Shown piece by piece: positions 16,912-25,403 of a DNA stretch of 64,000 nt. The notes under the pieces are model-generated. The model was not told where the DNA came from and did no database searches. It saw only the letters and a program-made list of their open reading frames with translations. The position numbers were made by a program, and so were the translations under genes. The DNA is from Phil1 sp040767925 (GTDB lineage: Bacteria > Bacillota > Clostridia > Christensenellales > CAG-138). Each line of letters starts with the position of its first letter. The first letter of the stretch is position 1. The stretch is from contig JAXGNN010000001.1 of assembly GCA_040767925.1 (NCBI GenBank), positions 372,001-436,000 of the forward strand, written 5' to 3'.

Positions 16912-18293
16912 GTGTGGCGCACCACCTCGAAGCGGAAGAGCTTCACGGGCTCGTCCTCGCCGATGCCGGCCTTGCCCCTGGCGATGCGGACCTGCTCCTT
17001 CGCCGTGTCCACCCCCACGAGGTCGGGCAGCAGCAAGCCGCGCCGCGTCCCGCGCTGCACGACGACGCCGTATCGCTTCGGGTCGAGCGCGCCGATGGAG
17101 TCGATCGGCTCCGGCTCCCCCAGCACGTCCACGCTGTAAACGAGGGAATCGAGCTCCTCCTCCCCCACGGGCTCGAAGCGAGGGTCCTCCGAGGCCGCGG
17201 ATACGGCGTTACATAGGATCTCCTCCGCGAGGTTCTCCCGCACGGGTTCGATCGTGCCGATGCACCCGCGGAGCCTGCCGTCCTTTTTCAGGGAGACGAA
17301 CGCGCCCGCGCGCTTTTTTAGCAATTCTTCGGGCAGCTCTTCCGGCAGCGGCGCGCGCTTGCCGGTTGTCACGAACGTTTCCACGCTGTGCCGCGCCAGG
17401 CGGACATGCGGGTCCTCCGCCGCCTTTTTCGCTTCAAGCCTCCCCTTCTGCGCCGCCTCGAAGCGCTCGCCGATGGCGCGCCCCTCGTCCTCCCCCTGCG
17501 GCAGGAAGGAGGCCACGGCGTAGCCCACGCCGAAAGGCCCCTCGTAGGAGAGCAGCTCGCTCTTGACTTTTACGCGGTCGAGCGCGCCCGTCATGATCCA
17601 CAGGGAGCGCAGCCCGCATTCCGCGGCGGCCTCGCAAAGTTCGGCGTCCATGCCGAGCAGGGCCTCGAAATCGCCCTTCGCCAGGGCGTCGCTCGCGCGG
17701 GCGTCGAACTCCGGCCCCTCGGGCGCGAAGCCGTAAGGGCCGTCCCGCGTGAGCTTATGCGAGAGGTCCCCGCTCGCGAGGAGGACGACGCGGCGATTCA
17801 GCGCCTTCGCCGTATCGGCGATGCAGCGGCCAAGGCGGTAATGCGCGGCTGCGGAAAGACCCGAAAGACCCACGCGCACGAGCTGATATCCCGAAAAAAA
17901 CGCGTTGAGGAAGTAGAGAGGGATCATGGTGCCGTGATCGAGCGCTTTGTCCCGCTCGCCGAGCGTGCCCGCGGGGAGCTCCGCGCGCGCGCAGTTCCGG
18001 CACAGCTCCATCACGAATTCCATGTCGTACTCCGCACGCAGCTTCACTTCCCCCGCGTTGAAGCGCGCCATGGACCCCTCCGCGCCGCTCCCGGGCGATA
18101 TGTGAAAGTAATCCGCGTAGAGCATGGCGTGCGGGCTCGTCACGACCACGGTGTCGGGCTTCATCTCGCCGATGCGCCGCATGGCTTCGCGGTACGCGGC
18201 GGCGGTCTTTTTGAGCTTCTTCTCCTCGCCCCTGCCGACTTCGGGCAGGAGGATGGGCGGATGCGGCACGGCAAACGCCGCAAGTACGGACAT
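16908..18293 (-). CDS. Memo-AMMECR1 fusion protein of the AmmeMemoRadiSam system, 461 aa
   Basis: Residues 1 to about 270 resemble the LigB/Memo dioxygenase-like domain: PHPPILLPEVG, VVTSPHAMLYADYF, LDHGTMIPLYFL and LASGDLSH hold the His and Asp residues of the metal pocket. Residues about 290-461 form an AMMECR1 domain: GAFVSLKKDGRLRGCIG, then DPRFEPV. The ATG at 18293 has GGGGGAGG eight bases upstream and is better than earlier TTG/ATG choices. The gene is coupled to amrS by a 4-base overlap. In other genomes the two domains may be separate genes. Function is unknown beyond co-occurrence with the radical SAM partner. Confidence 0.88.
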   Translation of the reverse strand: MSVLAAFAVPHPPILLPEVGRGEEKKLKKTAAAYREAMRRIGEMKPDTVVVTSPHAMLYADYFHISPGSGAEGSMARFNAGEVKLRAEYDMEFVMELCRNCARAELPAGTLGERDKALDHGTMIPLYFLNAFFSGYQLVRVGLSGLSAAAHYRLGRCIADTAKALNRRVVLLASGDLSHKLTRDGPYGFAPEGPEFDARASDALAKGDFEALLGMDAELCEAAAECGLRSLWIMTGALDRVKVKSELLSYEGPFGVGYAVASFLPQGEDEGRAIGERFEAAQKGRLEAKKAAEDPHVRLARHSVETFVTTGKRAPLPEELPEELLKKRAGAFVSLKKDGRLRGCIGTIEPVRENLAEEILCNAVSAASEDPRFEPVGEEELDSLVYSVDVLGEPEPIDSIGALDPKRYGVVVQRGTRRGLLLPDLVGVDTAKEQVRIARGKAGIGEDEPVKLFRFEVVRHT

Positions 18294-18331
18294 GTTCATC
18301 GCCTCCCCCAAAGTTTGGAATTTCCGGCTTC

Positions 18332-18360
18332 ATTATGGACGATGCGGCGCGAAAAGTAAA
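18332..18360 (-). promoter_or_regulatory. promoter of the AmmeMemoRadiSam operon
   Basis: On the minus strand TTTACT (18360-18355) and CATAAT (18337-18332) are 17 bases apart, 39 bases before the start. Confidence 0.5.
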
Positions 18361-18373
18361 GCCGCGCCGCGCT

Positions 18374-18402
18374 TTGCCCAAAGGCCGGGTTTATGCTATA
18401 TT
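18374..18402 (+). promoter_or_regulatory. promoter of the DUF523 gene
   Basis: TTGCCC (18374-18379) and TATATT (18397-18402) are separated by 17 bases, 35 bases before the ATG at 18438. It is divergent from the neighbouring minus-strand promoter. Confidence 0.5.
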
Positions 18403-18437
18403 CTTCATAGAACAATTGGGATCGATACGGAGGACGC

Positions 18438-18869
18438 ATGAAAATACTGATCAGCGCCTGCCTTCTGGGCGTCAATTGCCGGTATAACGCGAAGAAGCTC
18501 GAGGTGAGCGAGGAGATCGCAAGGCTGATGGAGAAGCACGCGCTCGCCCCCTTCTGCCCCGAGGTGTACGGAGGCCTCGCGACGCCGCGCGAGCCTTCGG
18601 AGATCCGCGGCGGGCGCGTCTATTCCCGCGCGGGCGACGACGTGACGGAAGCCTTCCGCCGCGGCGCCGAGGAGGGCCTCGCGCTTGCGAAACGCATGGG
18701 CTGCGAATGCGCCGTGCTCAAAGAGAGAAGCCCTTCCTGCGGCGCGGGGAAAATCTACGACGGCACGTTTTCAGGGAATTTGGTCGACGGGGACGGCTTT
18801 CTCGCGGCCATCTTAAAGCGCGAAGGCATCCCGGTCGTCGGGGAAACGCGGATCGGGGAGCTCCTCTGA
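18438..18869 (+). CDS. DUF523-family protein, 143 aa
   Basis: The N-terminus MKILISACLLGVNCRYN and the motifs FCPEVYGGLATPREPSEI and CAVLKERSPSCGAGKIYDG are diagnostic of DUF523. Conserved cysteines suggest a metal or redox site, but the function is not known. The ATG follows GGAGG by four bases. Its own promoter and the fresh promoter after it suggest a single-gene unit. Confidence 0.88.
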   Translation: MKILISACLLGVNCRYNAKKLEVSEEIARLMEKHALAPFCPEVYGGLATPREPSEIRGGRVYSRAGDDVTEAFRRGAEEGLALAKRMGCECAVLKERSPSCGAGKIYDGTFSGNLVDGDGFLAAILKREGIPVVGETRIGELL

Positions 18870-18896
18870 ATATCGCATCGGACACCCTTCCGGCCG

Positions 18897-18926
18897 TTTA
18901 CAATCGGCCTGTATTTATGATATAAA
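18897..18926 (+). promoter_or_regulatory. promoter of the asd-aspartokinase-ectB operon
   Basis: TTTACA (18897-18902) and TATAAA (18921-18926) are 18 bases apart, about 60 bases before the asd start. Confidence 0.5.
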
Positions 18927-18984
18927 ATATACGGGAGCACAGGCTTTCCGTTTGAGCCAAAACCGCTCCAAAGGAGGCTGTTAC

Positions 18985-19998
18985 ATGAAGAAGTACACCG
19001 TCGCCGTGGCCGGCGCTATGGGCGCAGTCGGCTGCGAAATCCTAAAAACCCTCGCGCAGAGGGAATTCCCCGCGGCGCGCGTGAAGGCGCTGGATATCGC
19101 GGAGAACGCGGGCAAAAAAGTCCCGTTCGGCAACGCCGAGCTTACGGTTGAGACATGTGAAAAGCAGGCCTTCGCGGGCGTCGACATCGCCCTGTTCGCC
19201 GTAGGCGACGCGGTGAGCAAAACGCTCGCCCCCGAAGCGGTCGAAATGGGCGCGGTCGTCATCGACAACTCGAGCGCGTGGCGCATGGACGAAAACGTGC
19301 CCCTCGTCGTGCCGGAATGCAACGCGGAAGCCCTCCGGGGCCACAAGGGCATCATCGCCAACCCCAACTGCTCGACGATCATCGCGCTCGTCCCCATAAA
19401 GCCCTTGCACGAGTACGCGAACGTGAAGCGCATCGTCGCCTCGACCTACCAGGCGGTCAGCGGCGCGGGCGTGCGCGGCATCGAGGAATTGACGCTGCAA
19501 ACCCGCGACGTGCTCGAGGGGAAACCCGCCGCGCCCGCGGCGTTCGCGCACCAGATCGCGTTCAACCTCATCCCGCACATCGATTATTTCGAGGAGAACG
19601 GCTACACCCACGAGGAGATGAAGATGTTCCGCGAGGGCAGGAAGATCCTGGGCGCGCCGGAACTCATGGTCAGCTGCACCTGCGTGCGCGTGCCGGTCTA
19701 CCGCAGCCACAGCGAGGCGATCACCATAGAGACCGAGCGGGAACTGACGGTCGAAAAGGCACGGGAGCTTCTCGCGAGCGCGCCGGGCGTCAAGCTGTTC
19801 GACGATCCCGCAAAATACGAATACCCCATGCCCAAGGACACATCCGACGGCGACCTCATCTGGGTCGGCCGCATCCGCAAGGATATTTCCGCGCCCAACT
19901 CGCTCGTCTTCTGGTGCGCGGGAGACCAGATCAGGAAGGGCGCGGCGCTCAACGCCGTGCAGATCGGCGAGAAGCTGATCGAGATGGGACTCGTATGA
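18985..19998 (+). CDS. asd: aspartate-semialdehyde dehydrogenase, 337 aa
   Basis: The enzyme reduces aspartyl phosphate to aspartate semialdehyde. NADP motif VAGAMGAVG at the N-terminus; active-site Cys in IIANPNCSTII; QAVSGAGVRG; substrate and catalytic residues near YRSHSEAI. Length is typical. The ATG at 18985 follows AAAGGAGG by seven bases, ruling out the earlier in-frame TTG. It is the first of three overlapping or closely spaced genes; the stop overlaps the next ATG (ATGA). Confidence 0.93.
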   Translation: MKKYTVAVAGAMGAVGCEILKTLAQREFPAARVKALDIAENAGKKVPFGNAELTVETCEKQAFAGVDIALFAVGDAVSKTLAPEAVEMGAVVIDNSSAWRMDENVPLVVPECNAEALRGHKGIIANPNCSTIIALVPIKPLHEYANVKRIVASTYQAVSGAGVRGIEELTLQTRDVLEGKPAAPAAFAHQIAFNLIPHIDYFEENGYTHEEMKMFREGRKILGAPELMVSCTCVRVPVYRSHSEAITIETERELTVEKARELLASAPGVKLFDDPAKYEYPMPKDTSDGDLIWVGRIRKDISAPNSLVFWCAGDQIRKGAALNAVQIGEKLIEMGLV

Positions 19999-20957
19999 TC
20001 AAAATCGCGGTCGTTAAATTCGGCGGCACCTCCGTCGCCGATGAAAAGGCGCGCGTCTGCGCATTTGACCGCATCCGGGATTATCAGAAAGCGGGCTTCG
20101 CCGTCGCCGCGGTCGTCTCCGCCATGGGGCGTTTGGGCGCGCCGTACGCGACGGATACCCTCCTCTCCCTCGTGCGGGGGAACGACACGCTTCCCGAAAC
20201 GCGCGACATGCTCATGTCCTGCGGGGAGACGATCTCCGCGTGCGTGTTCGCGGACGCGCTGTGCAAAGAAGGCATACCCGCCATCCCCATGAACGGCTTG
20301 ACGGCGGGCATCCAAACCGACGACGTCCATCTTTCGGCCGACATCACCGGCATGGACGCCGCGCGCGTTTTATCGGTGCTCGAGTCGGGAAAGATCGCGA
20401 TCGTCACGGGCTTTCAGGGCGTGTCCGCATCGGGCAGCGTCACGACGCTCGGGCGCGGCGGGAGCGACACCTCCGCCGTCTATATCGCGGGCTACCTCCA
20501 TGCGGAAGAAACGGTCATCTACACGGATGTGCCCGGCGTCGCCGAGTGCGACCCGCGCGTCGTCACCGCGGCGAGATTCCTCGACGAGATCGACTCGGAC
20601 GACATGCTCCTTTTGGCGAACTCCGGCGCCGGCGTGGTACATCCGCGCGCGGTGGAGGCGGGCAGGCGCTTCCATATCCCCGTGTGGGTGCGCTCCACCT
20701 TCGAGGCGACCAGGGGCACCGTGATCCGCGAGATGGAAAGGAAGCCTTCGGGCTTCGTCGGCATCGCGCTCAAGCGCATGGACGGGGAGGACGCGCTGAG
20801 CATGGTCTACCGGAACGCCGAACGCGTGCTCGAGGAGGTCCGGGCGCTTCTGCCGGGCTGCCCCGCGCGCGCCGAGGGCGACGCCGTCGTGATCGCCGTG
20901 CCGAAGGCGCAGTCGAACGAAGCCGCGCGCGCCCTCTACGGGCGCTTCGCGGGTTAA
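19995..20957 (+). CDS. short aspartate kinase, 320 aa
   Basis: The enzyme phosphorylates aspartate. KFGGTSVAD starts the catalytic domain; GFQGVSASGSVTTLGRGGSDTSA and YTDVPGV follow, all canonical. After the catalytic part only about 70 residues remain instead of the usual two ACT domains, so allosteric feedback by lysine or threonine may be lost or altered. The ATG overlaps the asd stop by ATGA. With ectB next, it probably supplies aspartate semialdehyde for diaminobutyrate rather than for the lysine family, comparable to dedicated kinases in ectoine clusters. The rationale is inferred. Confidence 0.88.
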   Translation: MIKIAVVKFGGTSVADEKARVCAFDRIRDYQKAGFAVAAVVSAMGRLGAPYATDTLLSLVRGNDTLPETRDMLMSCGETISACVFADALCKEGIPAIPMNGLTAGIQTDDVHLSADITGMDAARVLSVLESGKIAIVTGFQGVSASGSVTTLGRGGSDTSAVYIAGYLHAEETVIYTDVPGVAECDPRVVTAARFLDEIDSDDMLLLANSGAGVVHPRAVEAGRRFHIPVWVRSTFEATRGTVIREMERKPSGFVGIALKRMDGEDALSMVYRNAERVLEEVRALLPGCPARAEGDAVVIAVPKAQSNEAARALYGRFAG

Positions 20958-20980
20958 CTCCGGAGAGAGGAACGAAAAAC

Positions 20981-22234
20981 ATGGATACGAAGATCTTTGA
21001 AACCTACGAGAGCGAAGTGCGCAGCTACTGCCGCAAGTTCCCCACCGTCTTCACCAAGGCGAAGGGCGCCACCCTCACCGACCAGAACGGGAAGGAATAT
21101 ATCGATTTCTTCTGCGGCGCAGGCAGCGTCAACTACGGCCACAACAACGATTACATCAAGGATAAGGTCATCGCATATCTGCAGGGGGACGGCATCGTCC
21201 ATTCCCTCGACATGTACGCGGAGGCGAAGGGCAGCTTCATCGAGTGCTTCCAGGAGCGCGTGCTCAAGCCCCGCGGGCTCGATTACAAGCTCATGTTCCC
21301 GGGTCCTACGGGCACCAACGCCATAGAGGCCTCGCTCAAGCTCGCGAGGAAGGTCAAGAAGCGCCAGAACATCTTCGCGCTGATGGGCTGCTTCCACGGC
21401 ATGACGCTGGGCGCGCTCGCCCTCACGACGGACGAGGCGGCGCGCGCGGGCGGAGGCGTGCCGCTCGGGAACGTGACGCACATCCCCGCGCCGTACATGT
21501 TCCCGGAACTCGACACCATCCATTACATGGAAACGATCCTTGAGGACGACCACTCCGGCGTCGACAAGCCCGCCGCTCTCATCGTCGAGACGCTGCAGGC
21601 CGAGGGCGGCATATACGCCCTCCCCGCGGAGTGGCTCCGCCGTGCGCGGGAACTGTGCGACCGGCACGACATCCTTTTCATCGCCGACGAGATACAGGTC
21701 GGCTGCGCGCGGACGGGCCCCTACTTCGCCTTCGAGCGCGCCGGGATTCAGCCGGACATCGTCTGCATGGCGAAGTCCATCGGCGGCATGGGCATGCCCT
21801 TCGCGCTGGCGCTGTTCAAGCCGGAGCTCGACCTCTTCTCCCCCGGGGAGCACAACGGCACGTTCCGCGGCTTCCAGCCCGCCATGGTCGCGGCGAAGGC
21901 GGGCGTCGAGTACATGCTCGCCAACAGCGTCGAGGAGGAAACGCGCCGCAAGGGCGAGCTCGTCGAAAGTTATTTCGCGCAGCACCTGAAAGAGGTGAAC
22001 CCGGAGCTCTCCTACCGCGGCCTCGGGCTCATCTGGGGCGTCGACTTCGCCCAGTTCCCCGAAGGGACGGCCAAGCGCGCGAGCCGCGCCTGCTTCGAGC
22101 GCGGCATGGTCATCGAGCTTGCGGGGCGCAAGGACTGCGTGTTGAAGCTCATGCCCGCCCTCACCATCGACGACGCGTCCCTCATTTGCGGGCTCGACAT
22201 CATCCTGGACGCCATCCGTTCGCTGGAGCTGTAA
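20981..22234 (+). CDS. ectB: L-2,4-diaminobutyrate:2-oxoglutarate aminotransferase, 417 aa
   Basis: A class-III PLP aminotransferase that converts aspartate semialdehyde plus glutamate to L-2,4-diaminobutyrate. It starts METKIF-like (MDTKIFETYESEVRSYC) as EctB proteins do. Other signatures are FFCGAGSVNYGHNN, FPGPTGTNAIEASLKLAR, CFHGMTLGALALT, FIADEIQVGCARTG, the Lys of MAKSIGGMGMP, and HNGTFRGFQPAMVA. Length fits. No ectA or ectC follows, so ectoine is not the likely product. The ATG follows GGAGAGAGG at ten bases and lies 23 bases past the kinase stop. Confidence 0.9.
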   Translation: MDTKIFETYESEVRSYCRKFPTVFTKAKGATLTDQNGKEYIDFFCGAGSVNYGHNNDYIKDKVIAYLQGDGIVHSLDMYAEAKGSFIECFQERVLKPRGLDYKLMFPGPTGTNAIEASLKLARKVKKRQNIFALMGCFHGMTLGALALTTDEAARAGGGVPLGNVTHIPAPYMFPELDTIHYMETILEDDHSGVDKPAALIVETLQAEGGIYALPAEWLRRARELCDRHDILFIADEIQVGCARTGPYFAFERAGIQPDIVCMAKSIGGMGMPFALALFKPELDLFSPGEHNGTFRGFQPAMVAAKAGVEYMLANSVEEETRRKGELVESYFAQHLKEVNPELSYRGLGLIWGVDFAQFPEGTAKRASRACFERGMVIELAGRKDCVLKLMPALTIDDASLICGLDIILDAIRSLEL

Positions 22235-22264
22235 TCTTTCCTTTTACCGGCATATGAAGGCGAC

Positions 22265-22476
22265 GCGGGCATCGATGGATGCCCGCGCCGTCGGATTATA
22301 AGACAGCTTTCTTTATCGAAGGCTTCGCCCTCGAGCTCCCGCCAGAGGGATCATCCCTTCGGGATCCCGATCGCCGGAAATACCCTGTGTCAGCGCGTTT
22401 GTCCACCTGGGTTCCAAGGGCCTCTGGCCCTTGGCAGGGGGTTGGGGGCAGAGTCCCCAACGTTTCCGAAAGTCGC
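22265..22476. repeat. intergenic cluster of perfect hairpins
   Basis: Between the convergent ectB and NlpC/P60 genes lie several inverted repeats: GCGGGCATC/GATGCCCGC with a 4-base loop (22265-22286), CCAAGGGCC/GGCCCTTGG around TCT near 22415-22435, and GTTGGGG/CCCCAAC near 22441-22461. The first could end the ectB message. The rest look like dispersed intergenic repeats; a similar run is at 61.5-61.8 kb. Confidence 0.5.
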
Positions 22477-22489
22477 TGCTCCTAAAAGG

Positions 22490-23320
22490 TCAAAAGATGC
22501 TGCCCACCGCGATGATGCCGTGCGCGAGGTCGTCGCGATAAGCGGGATGGCCCTCGCAGAGGCTGTTGATCACAACCCCGTCGTCGCCCGCGCGGCCCGT
22601 CGAGTGGATGTAGAGCCCGTCGCCCATATACATGGCCACATGCCCCTTGAAGAAGAGCAGATCGCCCTTTTTCATCCGGCCGCCGTCGATGGCATGGACG
22701 GGATACCCCTCGCCGATGCGCGCGTTGCGGTAAATCTTCACGCCACACAGGAGGTACGCGCTGCCCACGAGGCCCGAGCAGTCGATGCCAAGGGGCGTTT
22801 TGCCGCCCCAGCGGTACTGCGTGCCGAGGTAGAGCTTCGCCGCCTCGACGACGGCATTCCGGAAAGTCTCCTCCCCCGCTACGGGTTCCCTGTTGAAGCG
22901 CCCGAGGTGGGCTTTTTTAATATAGCCCTCCCGGCCGCCGACGAGGCGTACCTTCGCGCAGCCGTACTTCTCCGCGCTGTCCTCCACAACCTCCACAGCC
23001 GCGCCGCGCAGCAGCGTCTCGATGCGCGTGGAAACGTATTTCGGCTCGGCCAGCACGTCCGCCGAGGGGCTCCAGACGGTCCGGATGTCGCCCGTTTCAT
23101 AACGCGCGAGCTCGCTTCCGTCCTCGTCGAGATAAAGGTCCCGCGCGTTGGCGTAGGTTTCGTAGCGGTACGGCGCGTCGATCTTATACCAGCCGTCCCC
23201 GCAGTCCTCGAGGATATCCACGATGTGGCCGTACCAGCCCTCGTCGTCCGGCTCGCCCTCCCACGAAGGCGTGCAGAAATACGGCGCCAGCGGAACTTTT
23301 ACGATTGCCTTTTTACCCAT
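22490..23320 (-). CDS. NlpC/P60 endopeptidase with SH3-like N-terminus, no signal peptide, 276 aa
   Basis: Two SH3-like segments (to about residue 145) precede a C40 peptidase domain. The catalytic Cys is in GIDCSGLV, the His in FKGHVAMYMG, and the third residue (His) in YIHSTG. No signal peptide or lipobox is present, so it should work in the cytosol, as does YkfC of Bacillus, which cuts the gamma-D-Glu to diamino-acid bond of imported muropeptides. It lies at the end of a peptide ABC importer operon, matching the dpp-ykf arrangement. The ATG at 23320 has GGAAGGA upstream. Confidence 0.85.
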   Translation of the reverse strand: MGKKAIVKVPLAPYFCTPSWEGEPDDEGWYGHIVDILEDCGDGWYKIDAPYRYETYANARDLYLDEDGSELARYETGDIRTVWSPSADVLAEPKYVSTRIETLLRGAAVEVVEDSAEKYGCAKVRLVGGREGYIKKAHLGRFNREPVAGEETFRNAVVEAAKLYLGTQYRWGGKTPLGIDCSGLVGSAYLLCGVKIYRNARIGEGYPVHAIDGGRMKKGDLLFFKGHVAMYMGDGLYIHSTGRAGDDGVVINSLCEGHPAYRDDLAHGIIAVGSIF

Positions 23321-23340
23321 GAATCCTTCCTTTCGTCGAT

Positions 23341-23364
23341 CAGGAGGGCATGGAAGCCCTCCTG
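23341..23364 (-). other. intercistronic stem-loop
   Basis: CAGGAGGGC and GCCCTCCTG pair perfectly over 9 bp around a 6-base loop in the gap between the last ATPase gene and the NlpC/P60 gene. No T-run follows, so it may stabilise or partly terminate the message. Confidence 0.5.
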
Positions 23365-23376
23365 TTATAGATCAAT

Positions 23377-24318
23377 TTACCGTTCGAGGCGCTCGCGGTA
23401 TCCCACAAGCTCCTTTTCGTTGCCCAGCACGAAATGGCCCGGCTCGACCTCCACCCACTGCGGCGGATCTGCGGAATAGTCGTGGCAGTTGGGATCGTAG
23501 ATCTCGAGCACCTTCCTGCGCTCGGAAACGGGGTCCGGCATCGGGATGGCCGAGAGCAGCGCCCGCGTGTACGGGTGCAGCGGATGCGCGAAGAGCTTTT
23601 CCGTATCGGCCAGCTCCACGATGACGCCCTTGCGGATGACCGCGATGCGGTCGCAGATGAAGCGCATCACCGAAAGGTCGTGCGCGATGAACAGGTATGT
23701 CAGCCCCCGCTCCTTCTGAAGCTTCGCGAGCAGGTTCAATACCTGCGCGCGTATGCTCACGTCGAGCGCCGAAATCGGTTCGTCCGCGATGATGAACTGC
23801 GGCTTCATGATGACGCTGCGCGCGATGCCGATCCTCTGGCGCTGGCCGCCCGAAAACTCGTGCGGGAAGCGGCTCGCGAACTCCGGCAGCAGCCCGACCT
23901 CGGAGAGCGCCCGGCTGACCTCCTCCTCGCGCTCGGCCTTGGGCATCTCGGGATGGACGTTGATGAGGCCTTCCGCCACGATGTAGTCCACCTTCGCGCG
24001 CTCGTTGAGACTCGCCATGGGGTCCTGGAAGATCATCTGGATGCTCTGCGTGACGGACTTGTCGAGCGCGCGGCTGATTTTGCCGTTGATGCGCTGCCCC
24101 TTGAAGATGACCTCGCCCGCCGAAATCGGGTTGATGCGGATGATGGCGCGGCCTATGGTGGTCTTGCCCGAGCCGGACTCCCCGACGAGGCCGAACGTCT
24201 CGCCCTTGAAGATATCGAAGCTCACGCCCCTGACGGCGACGAACTTCTTGCGTCCCCTGCCGAAGGTGACCTCCATGTCGCGCACCTGAAGGAGGACTTC
24301 CCTTTTCTTCTCAGCCAT
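23377..24318 (-). CDS. oligopeptide/dipeptide ABC importer ATPase, OppF/DppF type, 313 aa
   Basis: Walker A GESGSGKTT, Q-loop FQDPMASLN, signature FSGGQRQRIGIAR, Walker B FIIADEPISALD, H-loop FIAHDLSV, then the C-terminal extension with HPLHPYTRALLSAIPMPDP that defines Opp/Dpp ATPases. It powers peptide uptake with the ATPase encoded just upstream; the two genes overlap by 8 bases (24311-24318). The ATG start follows from the overlap. Confidence 0.93.
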   Translation of the reverse strand: MAEKKREVLLQVRDMEVTFGRGRKKFVAVRGVSFDIFKGETFGLVGESGSGKTTIGRAIIRINPISAGEVIFKGQRINGKISRALDKSVTQSIQMIFQDPMASLNERAKVDYIVAEGLINVHPEMPKAEREEEVSRALSEVGLLPEFASRFPHEFSGGQRQRIGIARSVIMKPQFIIADEPISALDVSIRAQVLNLLAKLQKERGLTYLFIAHDLSVMRFICDRIAVIRKGVIVELADTEKLFAHPLHPYTRALLSAIPMPDPVSERRKVLEIYDPNCHDYSADPPQWVEVEPGHFVLGNEKELVGYRERLER

Positions 24319-25390
24319 TGCCCTGCCCTCCCGTCGCGTCTTTTCGGATGTTGCGGATGTTCTTGATGTGCTCGGGCGGATCGACCCTGGGCGCGCGCGG
24401 ATCGAGCAGCCACGTGCGCGCCTTGTGCGTTGCCGTCACTTCGAAATACGGCGGCCTGTGCTGGAAATCGATCTTGAGCGCCTGCGGGTTGCGCGCGGCG
24501 AACGCGTCCCCCCGGACGGGGTGGAACAGGTTCGGCGGCGTGCCCTTGATGGAATACAGTTCCTGGCCCTTGATGCCAAGCTGCGGCAGGCTCGAGAGCA
24601 GCGCCCAGGTGTAGGGATGCTTGGGATCGTAGAACACTTCCTCGGCGGTGCCGATCTCGACGATGTCGCCCGCGTACATGACCGCGATGCGGTCGGCGAC
24701 GTTCGCGACCACGCCGAGGTCGTGCGTGATATAGATGGTCGTGAGCTGGTATTTGTCCTTCAATTCCTTGATCAGGTGCAGGATCTGCGCCTGGATCGTC
24801 ACGTCGAGCGCCGTGGTCGGCTCGTCGCACACGAGGATGCGCGGGTTGCACGCCATGGCGATGGCGATGACCACGCGCTGGCGCATGCCGCCCGAAAACT
24901 CGTGCGGATACTGGCTGTACCTGCGCTCCGGCTCGGGGATGCCCACGTCGACCAGTATCTCGACGGCCTTTTTCTTCGCCGCGTCGCCGTGCAGGCTCTG
25001 GTGGAGCTTGAGCGCTTCCCCGATCTGCCAGCCGATGGTTTTCAGCGGGTTCAGGCTCGTCATGGGATCCTGCATGACCATGGCGACATGCTTGCCGCGT
25101 ATGCCGTTCCAGTCCTTGTCCTTCTTCAGCTTCGCGAGGTCGATCGGGTTTTGAGGATCCCTGCCGTAGTAGAGGATCTCGCCCGAATCGATCCAGCCGT
25201 TCTTGTCGAGCAGGCCGATGAAGTTTTTCGTCAGAACGCTCTTGCCCGAGCCGGACTCGCCCACGATGGCGAGGCTCTCGCCCTTGTAGAGGTCCATGCT
25301 GATGCCTCGGATCGCGTGGAGCACCTTGCCGCGCAGGCTGAACTTCACGTTGAGGTCCTTGACGGAAAGAATGATTTCTCTGTTATCCAT
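24311..25390 (-). CDS. oligopeptide/dipeptide ABC importer ATPase, OppD/DppD type, 359 aa
   Basis: Walker A GESGSGKSV, Q-loop MQDPMTSLNP, signature FSGGMRQRVVIA, Walker B LVCDEPTTALD, and the PKHPYTWALLSSLP region. The family's C-terminal peptide or Fe-S-associated tail is short (AFAARNPQAL). The ATG at 25390 follows AAGGGGG by eight bases and lies 13 bases past the permease stop. It partners with the next ATPase and the two permeases upstream. Confidence 0.93.
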   Translation of the reverse strand: MDNREIILSVKDLNVKFSLRGKVLHAIRGISMDLYKGESLAIVGESGSGKSVLTKNFIGLLDKNGWIDSGEILYYGRDPQNPIDLAKLKKDKDWNGIRGKHVAMVMQDPMTSLNPLKTIGWQIGEALKLHQSLHGDAAKKKAVEILVDVGIPEPERRYSQYPHEFSGGMRQRVVIAIAMACNPRILVCDEPTTALDVTIQAQILHLIKELKDKYQLTTIYITHDLGVVANVADRIAVMYAGDIVEIGTAEEVFYDPKHPYTWALLSSLPQLGIKGQELYSIKGTPPNLFHPVRGDAFAARNPQALKIDFQHRPPYFEVTATHKARTWLLDPRAPRVDPPEHIKNIRNIRKDATGGQGNG

Positions 25391-25403
25391 ATCAAGTTCC
25401 CCC

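Noticed and set aside
19995..22234. ectoine biosynthesis cluster
   Set aside because: ectB and a dedicated kinase are present but no acetyltransferase (ectA) or ectoine synthase (ectC) is found in either direction.
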